64,000 bases of DNA from Nitrospiraceae bacterium (GCA_019637075.1 JAHBWI010000001.1:372001-436000); one strand, 5' to 3'; positions 28,249 to 38,088 are shown, numbered from the stretch's first letter. The notes: generated by a model from the sequence alone, not told the origin. Program-made: numbers and translations.

Positions 28249-29454
28249 ATGAAGGACATTTCGGGCGGTGTGACCGCCCCTAGAGGGTTTTTAGCCGCAG
28301 GTATGTATTGCGGCATCAAGAAGAAAGTCTTGCCGGATCTGGCCTTGATCGTGTCTGAGGAAACGGGCCCCATTGCCGGCGTCTTTACCCTGAACCGGGT
28401 GGCCGCGGCGCCGGTACTGCTTGATCGTCAGCACCTCCGCAAAGGACAGGGCCGCGCGATCCTCGTGAACAGCGGCAATGCCAACGCATGCACAGGCGCA
28501 AAGGGCATGAAGGTCGCCGAGATCATGGCACGAATCATCGCCGATCCTCTGCGAACACCCGCGCATACGGTGTTTGTCGGATCGACCGGTGTGATTGGGC
28601 AACCCCTCCCAGTCGAAAAGATCGAAGCGGCTGTACCGGCGCTGCTGGAACGACTGAGTCGCCGTGGCGGCGTGGATGCCGCCAAAGCGATTATGACTAC
28701 CGACCTCAAGCCCAAGCAGGCGGCAATGCAGGCTCGTCTCGGCGGCACCCTTGTGACGGTCGGAGGGATGGCGAAAGGCTCCGGCATGATCCACCCCAAC
28801 ATGGCCACGATGCTCGGGTACCTCACGACCGACGCGGTCATCGGGCGGCAAGCGCTGCAGCGTGCGTTGCGTCAGGCAGTCGACCGGTCGTTCAACTGTA
28901 TCAGCGTCGACGGGGACACGAGCACGAACGACACCGTACTGTGTCTCGCCAACGGCAAGGCCGGCAACCTGACCCTAAAGCCCGGCACGCCGGATTTCGC
29001 GCGATTCTGCGAGATGGTGGAGACCGTTTGCCGGACGCTGGCTCTCAAAATTTGTTGGGACGGCGAAGGGGTCACAAAGGTCGTTCGTATCGAGGTCGTG
29101 AAGGCCAAGAGCGTCGAAGCGGCGCGCCAGGTGGCGCAGACCATTGCAACCTCAAACCTGGTCAAGACTGCGCTGTTCGGAGGTGACGCCAACTGGGGCC
29201 GTGTGATGGCAGCCCTGGGTCGTTCTGGCGTGGCCATCGATCAAAACCTAGTCAGCCTGAAATTCGGCAATGTGCCGATGGTGCGGAACGGACAGGGTCT
29301 CGGCGCTGAGGCCGAAAAGGGTCTGACGAAGGTGTTCCAACAGCGGGAATTCACGATCCTGGTGGATTTGGGCCAGGGCAAGGCATCGTCGCACATGTGG
29401 ACGACTGATCTGTCCTACGAATACGTGCGAATCAATGCCAGTTACCGGTCGTAA
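28249..29454 (+). CDS. argJ: Bifunctional ornithine acetyltransferase / N-acetylglutamate synthase
   Basis: Recycles the acetyl group between acetylornithine and glutamate in the cyclic arginine pathway; 401 residues. The autocleavage and nucleophile region GMIHPNMATMLGYLTTDA is intact, with the Ala-Thr-Met-Leu core where the precursor splits into alpha and beta chains. Other motifs are NSGNANACTG, SVDGDTSTNDT and FGGDANWGR. Two adjacent ATGs occur; the second is better spaced from AAAGGA. With argC it suggests an ArgJ-type cyclic pathway. Confidence 0.95.
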   Translation: MKDISGGVTAPRGFLAAGMYCGIKKKVLPDLALIVSEETGPIAGVFTLNRVAAAPVLLDRQHLRKGQGRAILVNSGNANACTGAKGMKVAEIMARIIADPLRTPAHTVFVGSTGVIGQPLPVEKIEAAVPALLERLSRRGGVDAAKAIMTTDLKPKQAAMQARLGGTLVTVGGMAKGSGMIHPNMATMLGYLTTDAVIGRQALQRALRQAVDRSFNCISVDGDTSTNDTVLCLANGKAGNLTLKPGTPDFARFCEMVETVCRTLALKICWDGEGVTKVVRIEVVKAKSVEAARQVAQTIATSNLVKTALFGGDANWGRVMAALGRSGVAIDQNLVSLKFGNVPMVRNGQGLGAEAEKGLTKVFQQREFTILVDLGQGKASSHMWTTDLSYEYVRINASYRS

Positions 29455-29468
29455 AGCCATTCGCAAGC

Positions 29469-29683
29469 TTGCAATGTGCCAGGGATTGTGCTAGCGTTCG
29501 TTCGTTTTGGCGCAAGGAGATACTCTCCTGCGAGATCGTTCGTAAGCCCCTGACAACAGGGACTTTTTATTCAAATCCACACCAGCGTGATGCGCACGCT
29601 GCGCAGCCTGAGAACAAGGGGGACATCCCCCTCGCCTACGGCTTTTGCCGAGCGCTCTGCAGGCTTCGGAGGGAGGTGAAGGT
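29469..29683 (+). promoter_or_regulatory. Putative promoter and leader of the rpsB operon
   Basis: TTGCAA (29469-29474), a 17-base spacer and TAGCGT (29492-29497) preceded by TG one base upstream form a possible extended -10 promoter. The roughly 180-base leader contains a GGAGA/TCTCC hairpin (about 29516-29528) and a short CCCTG/CAGGG stem followed by TTTTT (about 29551-29571). The latter could be the argJ terminator or an attenuator. The rpsB leader is often autoregulated by S2; no defined motif was matched. Confidence 0.4.
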
Positions 29684-30454
29684 ATGGGAGTAGTTGCAAT
29701 CAAGGAATTATTGGAAGCGGGCGTCCATTTCGGACACCAAACCAACCGTTGGAACCCGAAGATGAAGAGGTTCCTCTTCGGCGAGCGAAACGGCGTCTAC
29801 ATCATCGACCTTCAACAGACGGTCGATCGGATGGAACAGGCCTATACCTTCGCCCGTGATACGGTGGCGGCCGGCGAGTCGGTCCTGTTCGTCGGGACCA
29901 AGCGTCAGGCGGCCGACATCCTGGAAGAAGAATCTAAACGTGCCAACATGTTCTTTGTGAACCAGCGGTGGCTGGGCGGCATGTTGACCAACTTCCAGAC
30001 CATCCGGCGCAGCATCGACAAGATGAAGAAGATGGAAGCCACGATCGCGGACCCGTCGCATCAGGGGCATACGAAAAAAGAACTCGGCCAGATGCAGAAG
30101 GAAGTCGTCAAGCTGCAGAAGAACCTGTCCGGCATCCGCAATATGCGCGGCCTCCCCGGCGCGGTCTTCGTCCTCGACACGCGCATCGAACACATCGCGG
30201 TGCTCGAAGCCAACCGGCTGGAGATCCCAGTCATCGCCATCGTCGACAGCAACTGCGACCCGGATCACATTCAGTATCCGATCCCGGGCAACGACGATGC
30301 GATCCGTTCGATCAAGCTGATCATTTCCCGTATCGCCGATGCCTGTATCGAAGGCGCGCACTTGCGGGCGCAGCAGGAAGAAACCGACTTTGCCGCGGCC
30401 CCGGCCGGTGACAAGCAAGCGGTCAACCTGGAGAGCGTCCCTGCAGCGTCCTAA
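29684..30454 (+). CDS. rpsB: 30S ribosomal protein S2
   Basis: 256 residues. [27 protein letters not shown] is cut at [20 protein letters not shown] as the conserved start; [17 protein letters not shown] and the D-rich [20 protein letters not shown] are diagnostic. The C-terminus is a short Ala/Gln-rich tail. GGAGGTGAAGGT precedes the ATG. Head of the rpsB-tsf-pyrH-frr operon. Confidence 0.96.
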   Translation: MGVVAIKELLEAGVHFGHQTNRWNPKMKRFLFGERNGVYIIDLQQTVDRMEQAYTFARDTVAAGESVLFVGTKRQAADILEEESKRANMFFVNQRWLGGMLTNFQTIRRSIDKMKKMEATIADPSHQGHTKKELGQMQKEVVKLQKNLSGIRNMRGLPGAVFVLDTRIEHIAVLEANRLEIPVIAIVDSNCDPDHIQYPIPGNDDAIRSIKLIISRIADACIEGAHLRAQQEETDFAAAPAGDKQAVNLESVPAAS

Positions 30455-30517
30455 TGCGCCTGACGCAACAACCGGTATCGCGCATAACATCATCAGTGGG
30501 AGAGAACCGAGGAGTCC

Positions 30518-31114
30518 ATGGCAAGCCTGAGTGAATTGGTCAAAGAACTACGCGAGAAAACCGGTGCCGGCATCTTGGATTGTCAGAAGGCACTGACGGA
30601 AAACGGCAACGATGTGGAGAAGGCGGTCGACTTCCTTCGTCAGAAGGGCTTGGCGGCCGCCCAGAAGAAGGCGGGACGGGAAACCAACCAGGGTCTCATC
30701 CACGCCTACATCCATGCGGGTGGAAAGATCGGCGTGCTCATCGAAGTCAATTGTGAAACCGACTTCGTGGCCCGCAACGAGGAATTCAAGTCCTTCGTGA
30801 ACGACCTGGCCCTTCAGGTCGCCGCCGCCACCCCGGCGCACGTGCGCCGGGAAGACATTGCGGCCGACGTGGTCGCGAAGGAACGGGCCATCTATGAGGC
30901 CCAGGCCAAGGAGATGGGCAAGCCGCCCGCCGCCTGGCCAAAGATCGTCGAGGGCAAGCTCGAAAAGTTCTACCAAGAGAGCTGTCTGCTCGAACAGGCG
31001 TTCATCAAGGACCCGTCCGTCACCATTAAAGACCTGTTGTCCCAAAAGATCGCGAAGATCGGCGAGAACATGAACATCCGCCGATTCACGCGCTACCAAC
31101 TAGGCCAAGCATGA
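30518..31114 (+). CDS. tsf: Elongation factor Ts
   Basis: Guanine-nucleotide exchange factor for EF-Tu; 198 residues, the short form common outside Gammaproteobacteria. The UBA-like N-terminus has [19 protein letters not shown], and the core has [19 protein letters not shown]. The stop overlaps the pyrH start (ATGA). Confidence 0.97.
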   Translation: MASLSELVKELREKTGAGILDCQKALTENGNDVEKAVDFLRQKGLAAAQKKAGRETNQGLIHAYIHAGGKIGVLIEVNCETDFVARNEEFKSFVNDLALQVAAATPAHVRREDIAADVVAKERAIYEAQAKEMGKPPAAWPKIVEGKLEKFYQESCLLEQAFIKDPSVTIKDLLSQKIAKIGENMNIRRFTRYQLGQA

Positions 31115-31836
31115 GCTCTGCCAAATACCGGCGCATTCTGCTGAAAGTCAGCGGAGAAATGCTGGCCGGTGAGCAGGGTTACGGCATCCAACCCTCGATC
31201 CTCGAAGGACTCGCGGAAGAAATCTCCGACGTCGTCGCGATGGACGTGGAAGTAGCGGTCGTCATCGGCGGCGGCAATATCTTCCGCGGGATCGCGGCGA
31301 GCGCGCGGGGTATGGAGCGGGCCTCGGCCGATTACATGGGCATGTTGGCGACGGTGCTGAACGCATTGGCGCTGCAGAACGCCCTCGAACGCAAAGGCGT
31401 CAGCACGAGGGTCCAGTCGGCCATCGAAATGCGTCAGTTGGCCGAAGGGTACATTCGACGCCGCGCCATCCGACATCTCGAAAAAAAGCGCGTGGTGATC
31501 TTCGCCGGCGGGACCGGCAACCCCTATTTCTCCACCGACACCGCCGCATCTTTGCGGGCCATGGAAATCGGGGCCGAAGTCATCATGAAGGGGACCAAAG
31601 TCGACGGGATCTACGACAGTGACCCGGTGAAGAATCCCCAAGCCAAGATGTACTCCGAAATTCCGTTCATTTCGATCCTGAACCAAAATCTCAAAGTTAT
31701 GGACTCCACCGCGATCAGCCTCTGCATGGACAACCGCCTCCCTTTGATTGTGTTTAATCTGAAAGAAAAGGGGAACTTCAAGCGAGTAGTCCAGGGGGAT
31801 CAGATCGGCACGGTCGTAACCGTCGGAAGCCGGTAG
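31111..31836 (+). CDS. pyrH: UMP kinase
   Basis: Phosphorylates UMP in pyrimidine synthesis; 241 residues of the amino-acid-kinase fold. [39 protein letters not shown] and [16 protein letters not shown] are present. It overlaps tsf by four bases and precedes frr by 12. Confidence 0.97.
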   Translation: MSSAKYRRILLKVSGEMLAGEQGYGIQPSILEGLAEEISDVVAMDVEVAVVIGGGNIFRGIAASARGMERASADYMGMLATVLNALALQNALERKGVSTRVQSAIEMRQLAEGYIRRRAIRHLEKKRVVIFAGGTGNPYFSTDTAASLRAMEIGAEVIMKGTKVDGIYDSDPVKNPQAKMYSEIPFISILNQNLKVMDSTAISLCMDNRLPLIVFNLKEKGNFKRVVQGDQIGTVVTVGSR

Positions 31837-31848
31837 GGAGAGCGAAGC

Positions 31849-32412
31849 ATGTCGACAGCGCAGGCGGTAAAGCAGAAAGTCACGGACAAGATGGAGCATG
31901 GGCTGGAGCATCTCAAGCGCGATCTCGCAGGGCTCCGGACAGGGCGCGCCTCTGTGGCATTGCTGGACGGCATCAAGGTGGACTATTACGGCACTCCGAC
32001 GCCGCTGAAGCAGGTCGCGAACATCGGGACGCCCGAAGCCCGCCTCATCACCGTGCAACCGTGGGAACAAAATCTCATTAAGGAAGTCGAGAAGGCGATT
32101 ATGGCCTCCGACCTTGGGCTGACTCCGTCGAATGACGGCAAGCTGATCCGGATTCCACTGCCCCCGCTGACCGAGGAACGGCGCAAGGAACTCATCAAGG
32201 TCTGCAAAAAGCACGGAGAAGATGTAAAAGTGCAGATCCGTGCGTTCCGCCGCGACGGCAACGATGAGTTGAAGAAGCTCCAGAAGGACAGCAAGCTGAC
32301 CGAAGACGAACTCCGCAAGGCCGAAGCCGAAATCCAAAAGCTGACCGATCAGTACGTCCAGAAGGTCGACGACGTGCTGAAGAAAAAGGAAGGCGAGATC
32401 CTGGAAGTTTAG
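31849..32412 (+). CDS. frr: Ribosome recycling factor
   Basis: Splits post-termination ribosomes with EF-G; 187 residues. LRTGRASVALLDGIKVDYYG, PWEQNLIKEVEKAI, IRIPLPPLTEERRKEL and the helical C-terminus are typical. Last gene of the classical rpsB operon; alr follows after 25 bases. Confidence 0.97.
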   Translation: MSTAQAVKQKVTDKMEHGLEHLKRDLAGLRTGRASVALLDGIKVDYYGTPTPLKQVANIGTPEARLITVQPWEQNLIKEVEKAIMASDLGLTPSNDGKLIRIPLPPLTEERRKELIKVCKKHGEDVKVQIRAFRRDGNDELKKLQKDSKLTEDELRKAEAEIQKLTDQYVQKVDDVLKKKEGEILEV

Positions 32413-32437
32413 CCCTTATTCCGCTGCGACGAGCTGC

Positions 32438-33601
32438 GTGCATAACTCTGCCCATCCCTTTCCCACGTTCACCTGCATCGATCTCCGTGCCCTCGCGCAT
32501 AACCTCACCCAGGTCCGGTCGCGCATTCCGGCTGCCTGTGGCATCCTCGCCGTCGTCAAGGCCAACGCCTATGGGCATGGCGCGGTCCCGATTACAAATG
32601 CCCTCCGGCAGTTCGGCATTGCGCAATTCGGTGTCGCCACAGTCGACGAAGGTGCCGCCCTCCGCGCCGCCGGCGTCGATGCATCGATTCTCGTCATGGG
32701 TGCTGTCACCGCAGGGGAATTTCCGGATCTCATCAGCGCCAAGCTGACTCCGGTTCTTTACCGTTCCGAGCTGGTGCAGCGGTTCGCAGCGGAGGTTGAT
32801 CGACTCACACCCGGCAGCACCGCTTACCCTGTCCACCTCAAAGTCGATACGGGCATGGGACGGCTCGGCATCACCCTGCAAGAACTCGCGGAGACGGTCG
32901 CTTCGCCGGCCCTCCTCAGGGGGACATTACGCCTCGAAGGCATCATGAGCCACCTGGCCGACGCGGACAATCAGGACCCCACGTACACCCAGAGCCAGAT
33001 CCATGAATTCGATGAAGCCATACGCCTTCTGACACGCGAAGGTCGATTGCCCGAGCTCGTCCATTTGGCCAACAGCGCAGGGATCCTGCTTCATCCCTCG
33101 TCCCACCACCGGCTCGTACGGCCTGGGATCATGCTCTACGGCTACCACACACTTCCGGCCCTCCCCTCCGGCGTGACGTTGCGGCCGGTCCTCTCGTGGC
33201 AGACCACCGTAGCCCACCTTCGCACCGTCGAGGCGGGAGCCAGCGTCAGCTACAACCGCACGTTCGTGGCAACGCGGCGGTCCCGTATCGCAGTCCTGCC
33301 GGTCGGGTATGCGGACGGCTATAACCGGCTTCTGTCCAATCGCGGCCGAGTGTTAGTGCGGGGACGGCGGGCTTCGGTCGTCGGCCGGGTCTGTATGGAC
33401 ATGACCATGATCGACGTCACCGATTGTCCGGGTGCGGCGATCGGCGATCCGGTGGTCCTGATCGGTCGTCAGGAGCAGGAGGGCATCTCGGCTGAGGAAA
33501 TGGCCGGTTGGCTGCAAACGATCCCCTACGAGGTGCTTTGCGCCATCGGCACCAGGGTCCCGCGTATCTATCAACCGGCCGATCCCGCTTCCGCTCAGTG
33601 A
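32438..33601 (+). CDS. alr: Alanine racemase
   Basis: PLP enzyme that makes D-alanine for peptidoglycan; 387 residues. The PLP lysine is in AVVKANAYGHGA. LKVDTGMGRLG, the second catalytic tyrosine region SYNRTFVA and VGRVCMDMTMIDVTD are conserved. A GTG start is used in this reading; no good ribosome-binding site is seen, consistent with read-through from frr. Confidence 0.94.
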   Translation: MHNSAHPFPTFTCIDLRALAHNLTQVRSRIPAACGILAVVKANAYGHGAVPITNALRQFGIAQFGVATVDEGAALRAAGVDASILVMGAVTAGEFPDLISAKLTPVLYRSELVQRFAAEVDRLTPGSTAYPVHLKVDTGMGRLGITLQELAETVASPALLRGTLRLEGIMSHLADADNQDPTYTQSQIHEFDEAIRLLTREGRLPELVHLANSAGILLHPSSHHRLVRPGIMLYGYHTLPALPSGVTLRPVLSWQTTVAHLRTVEAGASVSYNRTFVATRRSRIAVLPVGYADGYNRLLSNRGRVLVRGRRASVVGRVCMDMTMIDVTDCPGAAIGDPVVLIGRQEQEGISAEEMAGWLQTIPYEVLCAIGTRVPRIYQPADPASAQ

Positions 33602-33622
33602 CCGTACCAATCGCAATCTTCA

Positions 33623-33651
33623 TTGTGGCTTCGTAGGGTCTTCCCTATAAT
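33623..33651 (+). promoter_or_regulatory. Sigma70-type promoter for the mla operon
   Basis: TTGTGG at 33623-33628, a 17-base spacer and a consensus TATAAT at 33646-33651. The expected start near 33658 gives a leader of about 30 bases before mlaE. Confidence 0.75.
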
Positions 33652-33688
33652 GGTCTGACCAAGCACGAATACCTACTCCGGGAGTTCG

Positions 33689-34468
33689 ATGGTGACTGCG
33701 GTCTATCACGTCAGGGATTCAATTCTCGGCTACCTCCTGGTGGTGCAGGAGTTCACCCTTCTTTGTGTGCACACGCTCATCAACCTGGTCCGGCCGCCGT
33801 TCTACCTGCGCGAAACGATCATCCAGATGGATCGAATCGGCGTTGGGTCGCTCTTCATCGTCGTGCTGACCGGTATCTTCACGGGCATGGTGCTGGCCCT
33901 GCAGGGCGCCGTCCAGCTGGAACCCTATGGAGCGACGATCTATGTCTCCCGCCTGATCAGCACCTCGGTCGTGCGTGAATTGGGCCCGGTCCTCGCCGCG
34001 CTGATGATCGCGGGACGGGTCGGCACCGGCATCGCGTCCGAGTTGGCCTCAATGACGGTCACGGAACAAATCGACGCCTTGCGCGCCGAAGGTACCGACC
34101 CGGTGCACAAGCTCGCCACCACGCGCTTGATCGCCTGCCTCGTGATGATTCCCCTCCTCACCATCATCGCCGACGGTGTCGCGATGTTCGGAGGATGGCT
34201 CGTCGCGCGGCTCTATCTCGGCATCGACTCCTACTTCTATTGGACGTGGGCCTTCGAAGCCCTCCGCCAACGCGACCTCGTCCTGGGGCTCCTCAAGCCG
34301 GCGATGTTCGGCTTCCTCATCGCCATGGTCGGCTGCTACGCGGGCTTCTCGACGAAGGGCGGCACGGTCGGGGTCGGCATCTCCACGACGCAATCGATGG
34401 TGTCGTCCTCGATCCTGATCTTGGCGACGGACTTCTTCATCACCAAACTCTTCATGGCGATTTCGTGA
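33689..34468 (+). CDS. mlaE: MlaE-type lipid ABC transporter permease
   Basis: Inner-membrane permease of the MCE lipid-transport system; 259 residues with five to six hydrophobic segments. Family landmarks are ARELGPVL-like VVRELGPVLAALMIAGRVG, ASELASMTVTEQIDALRAEG and the C-terminal TKGGTVGVGISTTQSMVSS. First gene of an mlaE-mlaF-mlaD-DUF4403 series under one promoter. It moves phospholipid between inner and outer membranes with MlaF and MlaD. Confidence 0.93.
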   Translation: MVTAVYHVRDSILGYLLVVQEFTLLCVHTLINLVRPPFYLRETIIQMDRIGVGSLFIVVLTGIFTGMVLALQGAVQLEPYGATIYVSRLISTSVVRELGPVLAALMIAGRVGTGIASELASMTVTEQIDALRAEGTDPVHKLATTRLIACLVMIPLLTIIADGVAMFGGWLVARLYLGIDSYFYWTWAFEALRQRDLVLGLLKPAMFGFLIAMVGCYAGFSTKGGTVGVGISTTQSMVSSSILILATDFFITKLFMAIS

Positions 34469-34490
34469 CAGGACAGAGAAGGCCACGACC

Positions 34491-35258
34491 ATGATCGCGC
34501 TGGAGAACGTCTTTCTGACCTTGGGGAACAAGCGAATATTGGAAGAGGTGTCGTTTCAGGTCGCACCGGGTGAAACCAAAGTCATCCTCGGCGGCAGCGG
34601 CTCGGGGAAGACGACGATCCTTCGCCTGATCCTCGGTCTCCACAAGCCGGAAAGCGGCTCGATTCAAGTGGCAGGCGAAGAAATCTCCAGGCTCCACGAT
34701 CGCGAGCTCCCCCACATCCGCCGGCAGATGGCGATGGTGTTCCAAGGTGCGGCCCTGTTCGACTCCCTTACCGTGCGGGAGAACGTCGGCTACCGGCTCT
34801 GGGAGCACCAGCTGGCCTCGGATGAGCAAATCGAGTCGACCGTGCGGGAAAGCCTGCAATTTGTCGGACTGGAAGACACGATCGACAAGATGCCTGCCGA
34901 CTTGAGCGGCGGGATGCGAAAGCGCGTCGGGATTGCTCGAGCCCTGGCCAGCGGCGCCTCGATCCTCTTGTACGACGAACCGACTGCAGGCCTCGATCCG
35001 ATGAACTCCTTCTCGATCGGTCGGCTGGTGTTGAAGCTCAAGGACAAGGGCGTCACACAAGTCATCGTCACCCACGACCTCGAATTGGCGTTTCGTGTCG
35101 CGGACCGCATCATCATGATTCAACGGGGCCGAATCGCATTTCAGGGGACGCCCAAAGACCTGTCCGGGCGGGAAGATCCGGCCATTCGCGGGTTCCTCGA
35201 CCCGGCATCGCTCTCGCCGGACCAATGGGACGCGCTGGCCAAACGCGGGAAGGGATAG
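34491..35258 (+). CDS. mlaF: MlaF-type lipid ABC transporter ATPase
   Basis: 255 residues, ABC ATPase. Walker A is GGSGSGKTT, the Q-loop region MVFQGAALFDSLTV, the signature LSGGMRKRVGIARAL, Walker B ILLYDEPTAGLDP and the switch histidine VTHD. The GAALFDS stretch after the Q-loop is typical of MCE-type ATPases. It lies 22 bases after mlaE and 9 before mlaD. Confidence 0.94.
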   Translation: MIALENVFLTLGNKRILEEVSFQVAPGETKVILGGSGSGKTTILRLILGLHKPESGSIQVAGEEISRLHDRELPHIRRQMAMVFQGAALFDSLTVRENVGYRLWEHQLASDEQIESTVRESLQFVGLEDTIDKMPADLSGGMRKRVGIARALASGASILLYDEPTAGLDPMNSFSIGRLVLKLKDKGVTQVIVTHDLELAFRVADRIIMIQRGRIAFQGTPKDLSGREDPAIRGFLDPASLSPDQWDALAKRGKG

Positions 35259-35267
35259 AAACCGACG

Positions 35268-36242
35268 ATGAGACAATCCCAATTAGGTTGGTCGCAAGTC
35301 AAGATCGGCCTGCTGGTCGTGGTCGCCCTCTCCATCCTCGCCTACATGATTCTCAACCTTGAGGAAGGCATGGGGCTGATCCAGCACAAAACCAAGTTCC
35401 GCGCGCTGGTCCCCCATACGCAGGGGCTGAAGATCGGCGGCCCGGTGCGGATGAACGGCGTGGACATCGGCAATATCCACGGCATCGCGATTTCCGGCGA
35501 GACTGCTCAGGTGGAGATCAAGTTCACGGTGCAGCAAGCGGCAGCAATTCACATTCGGCAGGACGCGGCCATCCATATTCGCGCCCTCGGCCTGCTCGGC
35601 GACAAATTCCTGGAGATCGCCCCCGGCAGCCCGAATCAGCCGCCGCTCCCCCCCAACAGCGTCATCGTGGGCCAGCCCGAAACCGACATGACGGACCTCG
35701 CCGCCACCGCCTCGGTCACCATCGAGAAGGTCAATGCGGCGCTCGAACAGATTCAATTGGCCCTCAAGGCCATCACCCAGGGCCAGGGCACCACGGGCAA
35801 GCTCGTCAATGACCCAGAACTGTTCGACAGATCGAAAGAAGTCCTGGGCAAGATCGATCGCGCTTCGGATAAGGGGCTCGCGCTGCTGGAGAAGGTGGAA
35901 AAAGGCGAGGGCACGGTCGGCAAACTGATGACCGACAAGGATCTCTATGCCAGGGCCGCCACGGCCGTCCGGGAACTACAAGAATTGACCAAGAAGCTGA
36001 ACAATCAGAACGGGACCCTGGCCAAATTGGCCGACCCCGACCTCTACAATAAGCTCGACCGCCTGTCTAACCGAGGCGAAACGTTGCTTGCGAAAATCGA
36101 GCATGGTGAAGGAACCGTCGGCAAGCTCGTTACCAACGACGAACTTTATGTGCGGACCGACAAACTGCTCACAGAGATCGAACAATTCGTGGCGGAAGTG
36201 AAGAAGAATCCCAAGAAATACCTCAAGCTCTCGGTGTTCTAG
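35268..36242 (+). CDS. mlaD: MlaD-type MCE-domain lipid-binding protein
   Basis: 324 residues. One N-terminal membrane anchor (about 11-30) is followed by a single MCE domain (about 38-120: GLKIGGPVRMNGVDIGNI, LGLLGDKFLEI). The helical C-terminus carries four copies of a short G-T-x-G/A-K-L-x-x-D-x-x-L-Y/F motif, near residues 170-290, as in the longer MlaD/MCE proteins. Periplasmic component that hands lipids to or from the permease. Confidence 0.92.
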   Translation: MRQSQLGWSQVKIGLLVVVALSILAYMILNLEEGMGLIQHKTKFRALVPHTQGLKIGGPVRMNGVDIGNIHGIAISGETAQVEIKFTVQQAAAIHIRQDAAIHIRALGLLGDKFLEIAPGSPNQPPLPPNSVIVGQPETDMTDLAATASVTIEKVNAALEQIQLALKAITQGQGTTGKLVNDPELFDRSKEVLGKIDRASDKGLALLEKVEKGEGTVGKLMTDKDLYARAATAVRELQELTKKLNNQNGTLAKLADPDLYNKLDRLSNRGETLLAKIEHGEGTVGKLVTNDELYVRTDKLLTEIEQFVAEVKKNPKKYLKLSVF

Positions 36243-36297
36243 CCATCCCCGGCGCATCCCCCTTGCCTTGGCCCAGCGAATATTGGATAGTCGGTTC

Positions 36298-37713
36298 ATG
36301 GGTTCTCGTCGTTTCCACGCTTGCCTCCTCCCCCTACTCAGCGCCTGTGTCGTACTCGGGCTGGGCATGGCCTCGGAAACAGCCTCGGCTGGTCAATCCG
36401 CGCAACCCACGCCCCCCCCATCCGGCATGGCGGTCCACATTCCCTTTTCTGCCGATGCCATCGGACAGTATTACGAACAGGTCCACGATGAGCTGTCCGA
36501 ACGACGGGCGAACGGAAACGAGTGGATCACGCTGGGCGGCGGCACCGGCTTTCTCAAATATCGTCTTTGGCCGGGCGATCACGAGCACTCGCTGTCCGCG
36601 GCCTCTGTACGCACACAATCGGTACTCCCGTTCGGGGTCGAATATGCCAAGAAGGTGAAGGGCACCATCACCAAACTGGCGACCTGCGGCCTCGAATCTC
36701 CCGCGACGGGAGCCGGTCGGTTGTCGGTCAGCATGGAAACCCGCTTCGGGTACGGCCGAAGCTACCAACTCCTTCCCTCCACCAATATCGCGTCCGTCGA
36801 ACCGAAAGGCTCCTGCCTCATGCAGGAGCGGACCGTGGACGCCACGCCGCTGATGCTGCAGGTCTATCGCAGCGAGCTGCAGCAAGCATTGCCTATGGCC
36901 GACCAAAAGGCCAAACAGGCCCTCTCGCTGAAAGCAGCCATGGTCGAGGTGTGGCGGGATTTGCATGAACCACTGCTATTGGATGAAGCCGCCTCCCTCT
37001 GGCTCCTTGTGCATCCGGAAGCCGTCGGTTCCGGAGCGGTCCAGCCGACGCCCACGACCCTCACTGCCGGGTTCGGCATTACCGCCCATCCGGCCGTCGT
37101 ACGTGGTGCCAAGCCGGCTGTTCCCCTACGTCCGCTGCCTGAACTCGGCGACGGCGGCGCACCCGATGGATTCCGAGTCACATTCGATGCCGCGATCCCA
37201 ATGGAAGAAGCCAATCAGCGGTTGCGCGAGGCCGTGGTGGGACAAGAATGGTCGCTGGGGGTGGGAATGGTCCGAATCGCCGATGCGAAACTCTATCCGG
37301 CCGGTGAACAGGCCGCGGTAGAACTCGTGTTGCGCGGCTTGCTTCCCTACACGGTCGTGCTGAAGGGCACCCCCGAGTATGACGAGGCGGCGGGACAGAT
37401 CCTCTTTAAGCGCTTCGACTATCAGATCAAGGAGCGGACCGGGGTTACGGACTTTGCCGAAGCCTATCTCCACGACACGCTGCGCGACCTGCTGGCGCAG
37501 CATGTCACAGTTCCAGTCCGAGATGAGTTGGACGCGATGCGGGGACAGGTTGAGAAGGGGTTGAACCGGCCGCTGAAAGGCGGGCGATTACGAGGCAGGG
37601 TGGAGGAACTGACCCTGAAGAGCCTGGCGTTTCATCCCGAGGGACTGTCCGCCTCGTTTAAGATCGCGGGGGAACTGCACTACGACGTCACGGCGAGCCA
37701 GGCAACCCCTTGA
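36298..37713 (+). CDS. DUF4403-like secreted protein, probable lipid-transport accessory
   Basis: 471 residues. The N-terminus is a signal sequence; LSAC at residues 14-17 could be a lipobox, or cleavage may follow ETASA near residue 30. The mature protein consists mainly of long beta-rich stretches. A central WLLVHPEAVGSG / LTAGFGITAHPAVV / PLPELGDGG pattern and a C-terminal duplicated-looking half resemble the DUF4403 family as I remember it. That family has been proposed to have a tubular lipid-binding (TULIP-like) fold. It follows mlaD by 55 bases on the same strand, so a role in carrying lipid across the periplasm is inferred. An upstream TTG start is less likely than the ATG at 36298. 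Confidence 0.6.
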   Translation: MGSRRFHACLLPLLSACVVLGLGMASETASAGQSAQPTPPPSGMAVHIPFSADAIGQYYEQVHDELSERRANGNEWITLGGGTGFLKYRLWPGDHEHSLSAASVRTQSVLPFGVEYAKKVKGTITKLATCGLESPATGAGRLSVSMETRFGYGRSYQLLPSTNIASVEPKGSCLMQERTVDATPLMLQVYRSELQQALPMADQKAKQALSLKAAMVEVWRDLHEPLLLDEAASLWLLVHPEAVGSGAVQPTPTTLTAGFGITAHPAVVRGAKPAVPLRPLPELGDGGAPDGFRVTFDAAIPMEEANQRLREAVVGQEWSLGVGMVRIADAKLYPAGEQAAVELVLRGLLPYTVVLKGTPEYDEAAGQILFKRFDYQIKERTGVTDFAEAYLHDTLRDLLAQHVTVPVRDELDAMRGQVEKGLNRPLKGGRLRGRVEELTLKSLAFHPEGLSASFKIAGELHYDVTASQATP

Positions 37714-37723
37714 GGCGTACCGG

Positions 37724-38032
37724 CTAGACTTTAAGTTTCCGCTTCAGCCGCTTTTCGACGCTCGCCACTTTCGACCCCAGCCGACCCTTGGCGCCTTTGC
37801 GCGCATCCACCTTGATCGTGCAGGAGATGCGGCCGCAGTCCTTCCGCATCCGCTCATAACACTTCTTCACGACGGCGAACACTTCGTCCCATTCGCCTTC
37901 GAGTACCGTCCCCATCGGGTTGAGCCGGTAATCGACCCCGCTCTTGTCGATGATGTCCAACGAACGGGACACATACTTCCCGACACTTTCACCCTTTCCC
38001 AACGGCGACATGCTGAATTCCAGTAATACCAT
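37724..38032 (-). CDS. MTH1187/YkoF-type thiamine-binding protein
   Basis: 102 residues. VLLEFSMSPLGKGESVGKYVSRSLDII, here abbreviated to LLEFSMSPLGKGESV, plus YRLNPMGTVLEGEWDEVF match the UPF0045/MTH1187 family, small ferredoxin-like proteins that bind thiamine-type ligands. The C-terminus is strongly basic (KGRLGSKVASVEKRLKRK). The reading frame is open further upstream, but MVLLEFS is the conserved start. Second gene of a minus-strand pair with the siroheme gene; it meets the DUF4403 gene tail to tail. Confidence 0.82.
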   Translation of the reverse strand: MVLLEFSMSPLGKGESVGKYVSRSLDIIDKSGVDYRLNPMGTVLEGEWDEVFAVVKKCYERMRKDCGRISCTIKVDARKGAKGRLGSKVASVEKRLKRKLKV

Positions 38033-38088
38033 AGTCGAAGACTCCTCGGAGCTGATCGCTGTGTAGCCGGCGGCCGATAGCCGCCTTC

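Noticed and set aside
31093-32337. 414-codon minus-strand frame over pyrH and frr
   Set aside because: Both plus-strand genes carry full family motifs; no motif in the minus frame.
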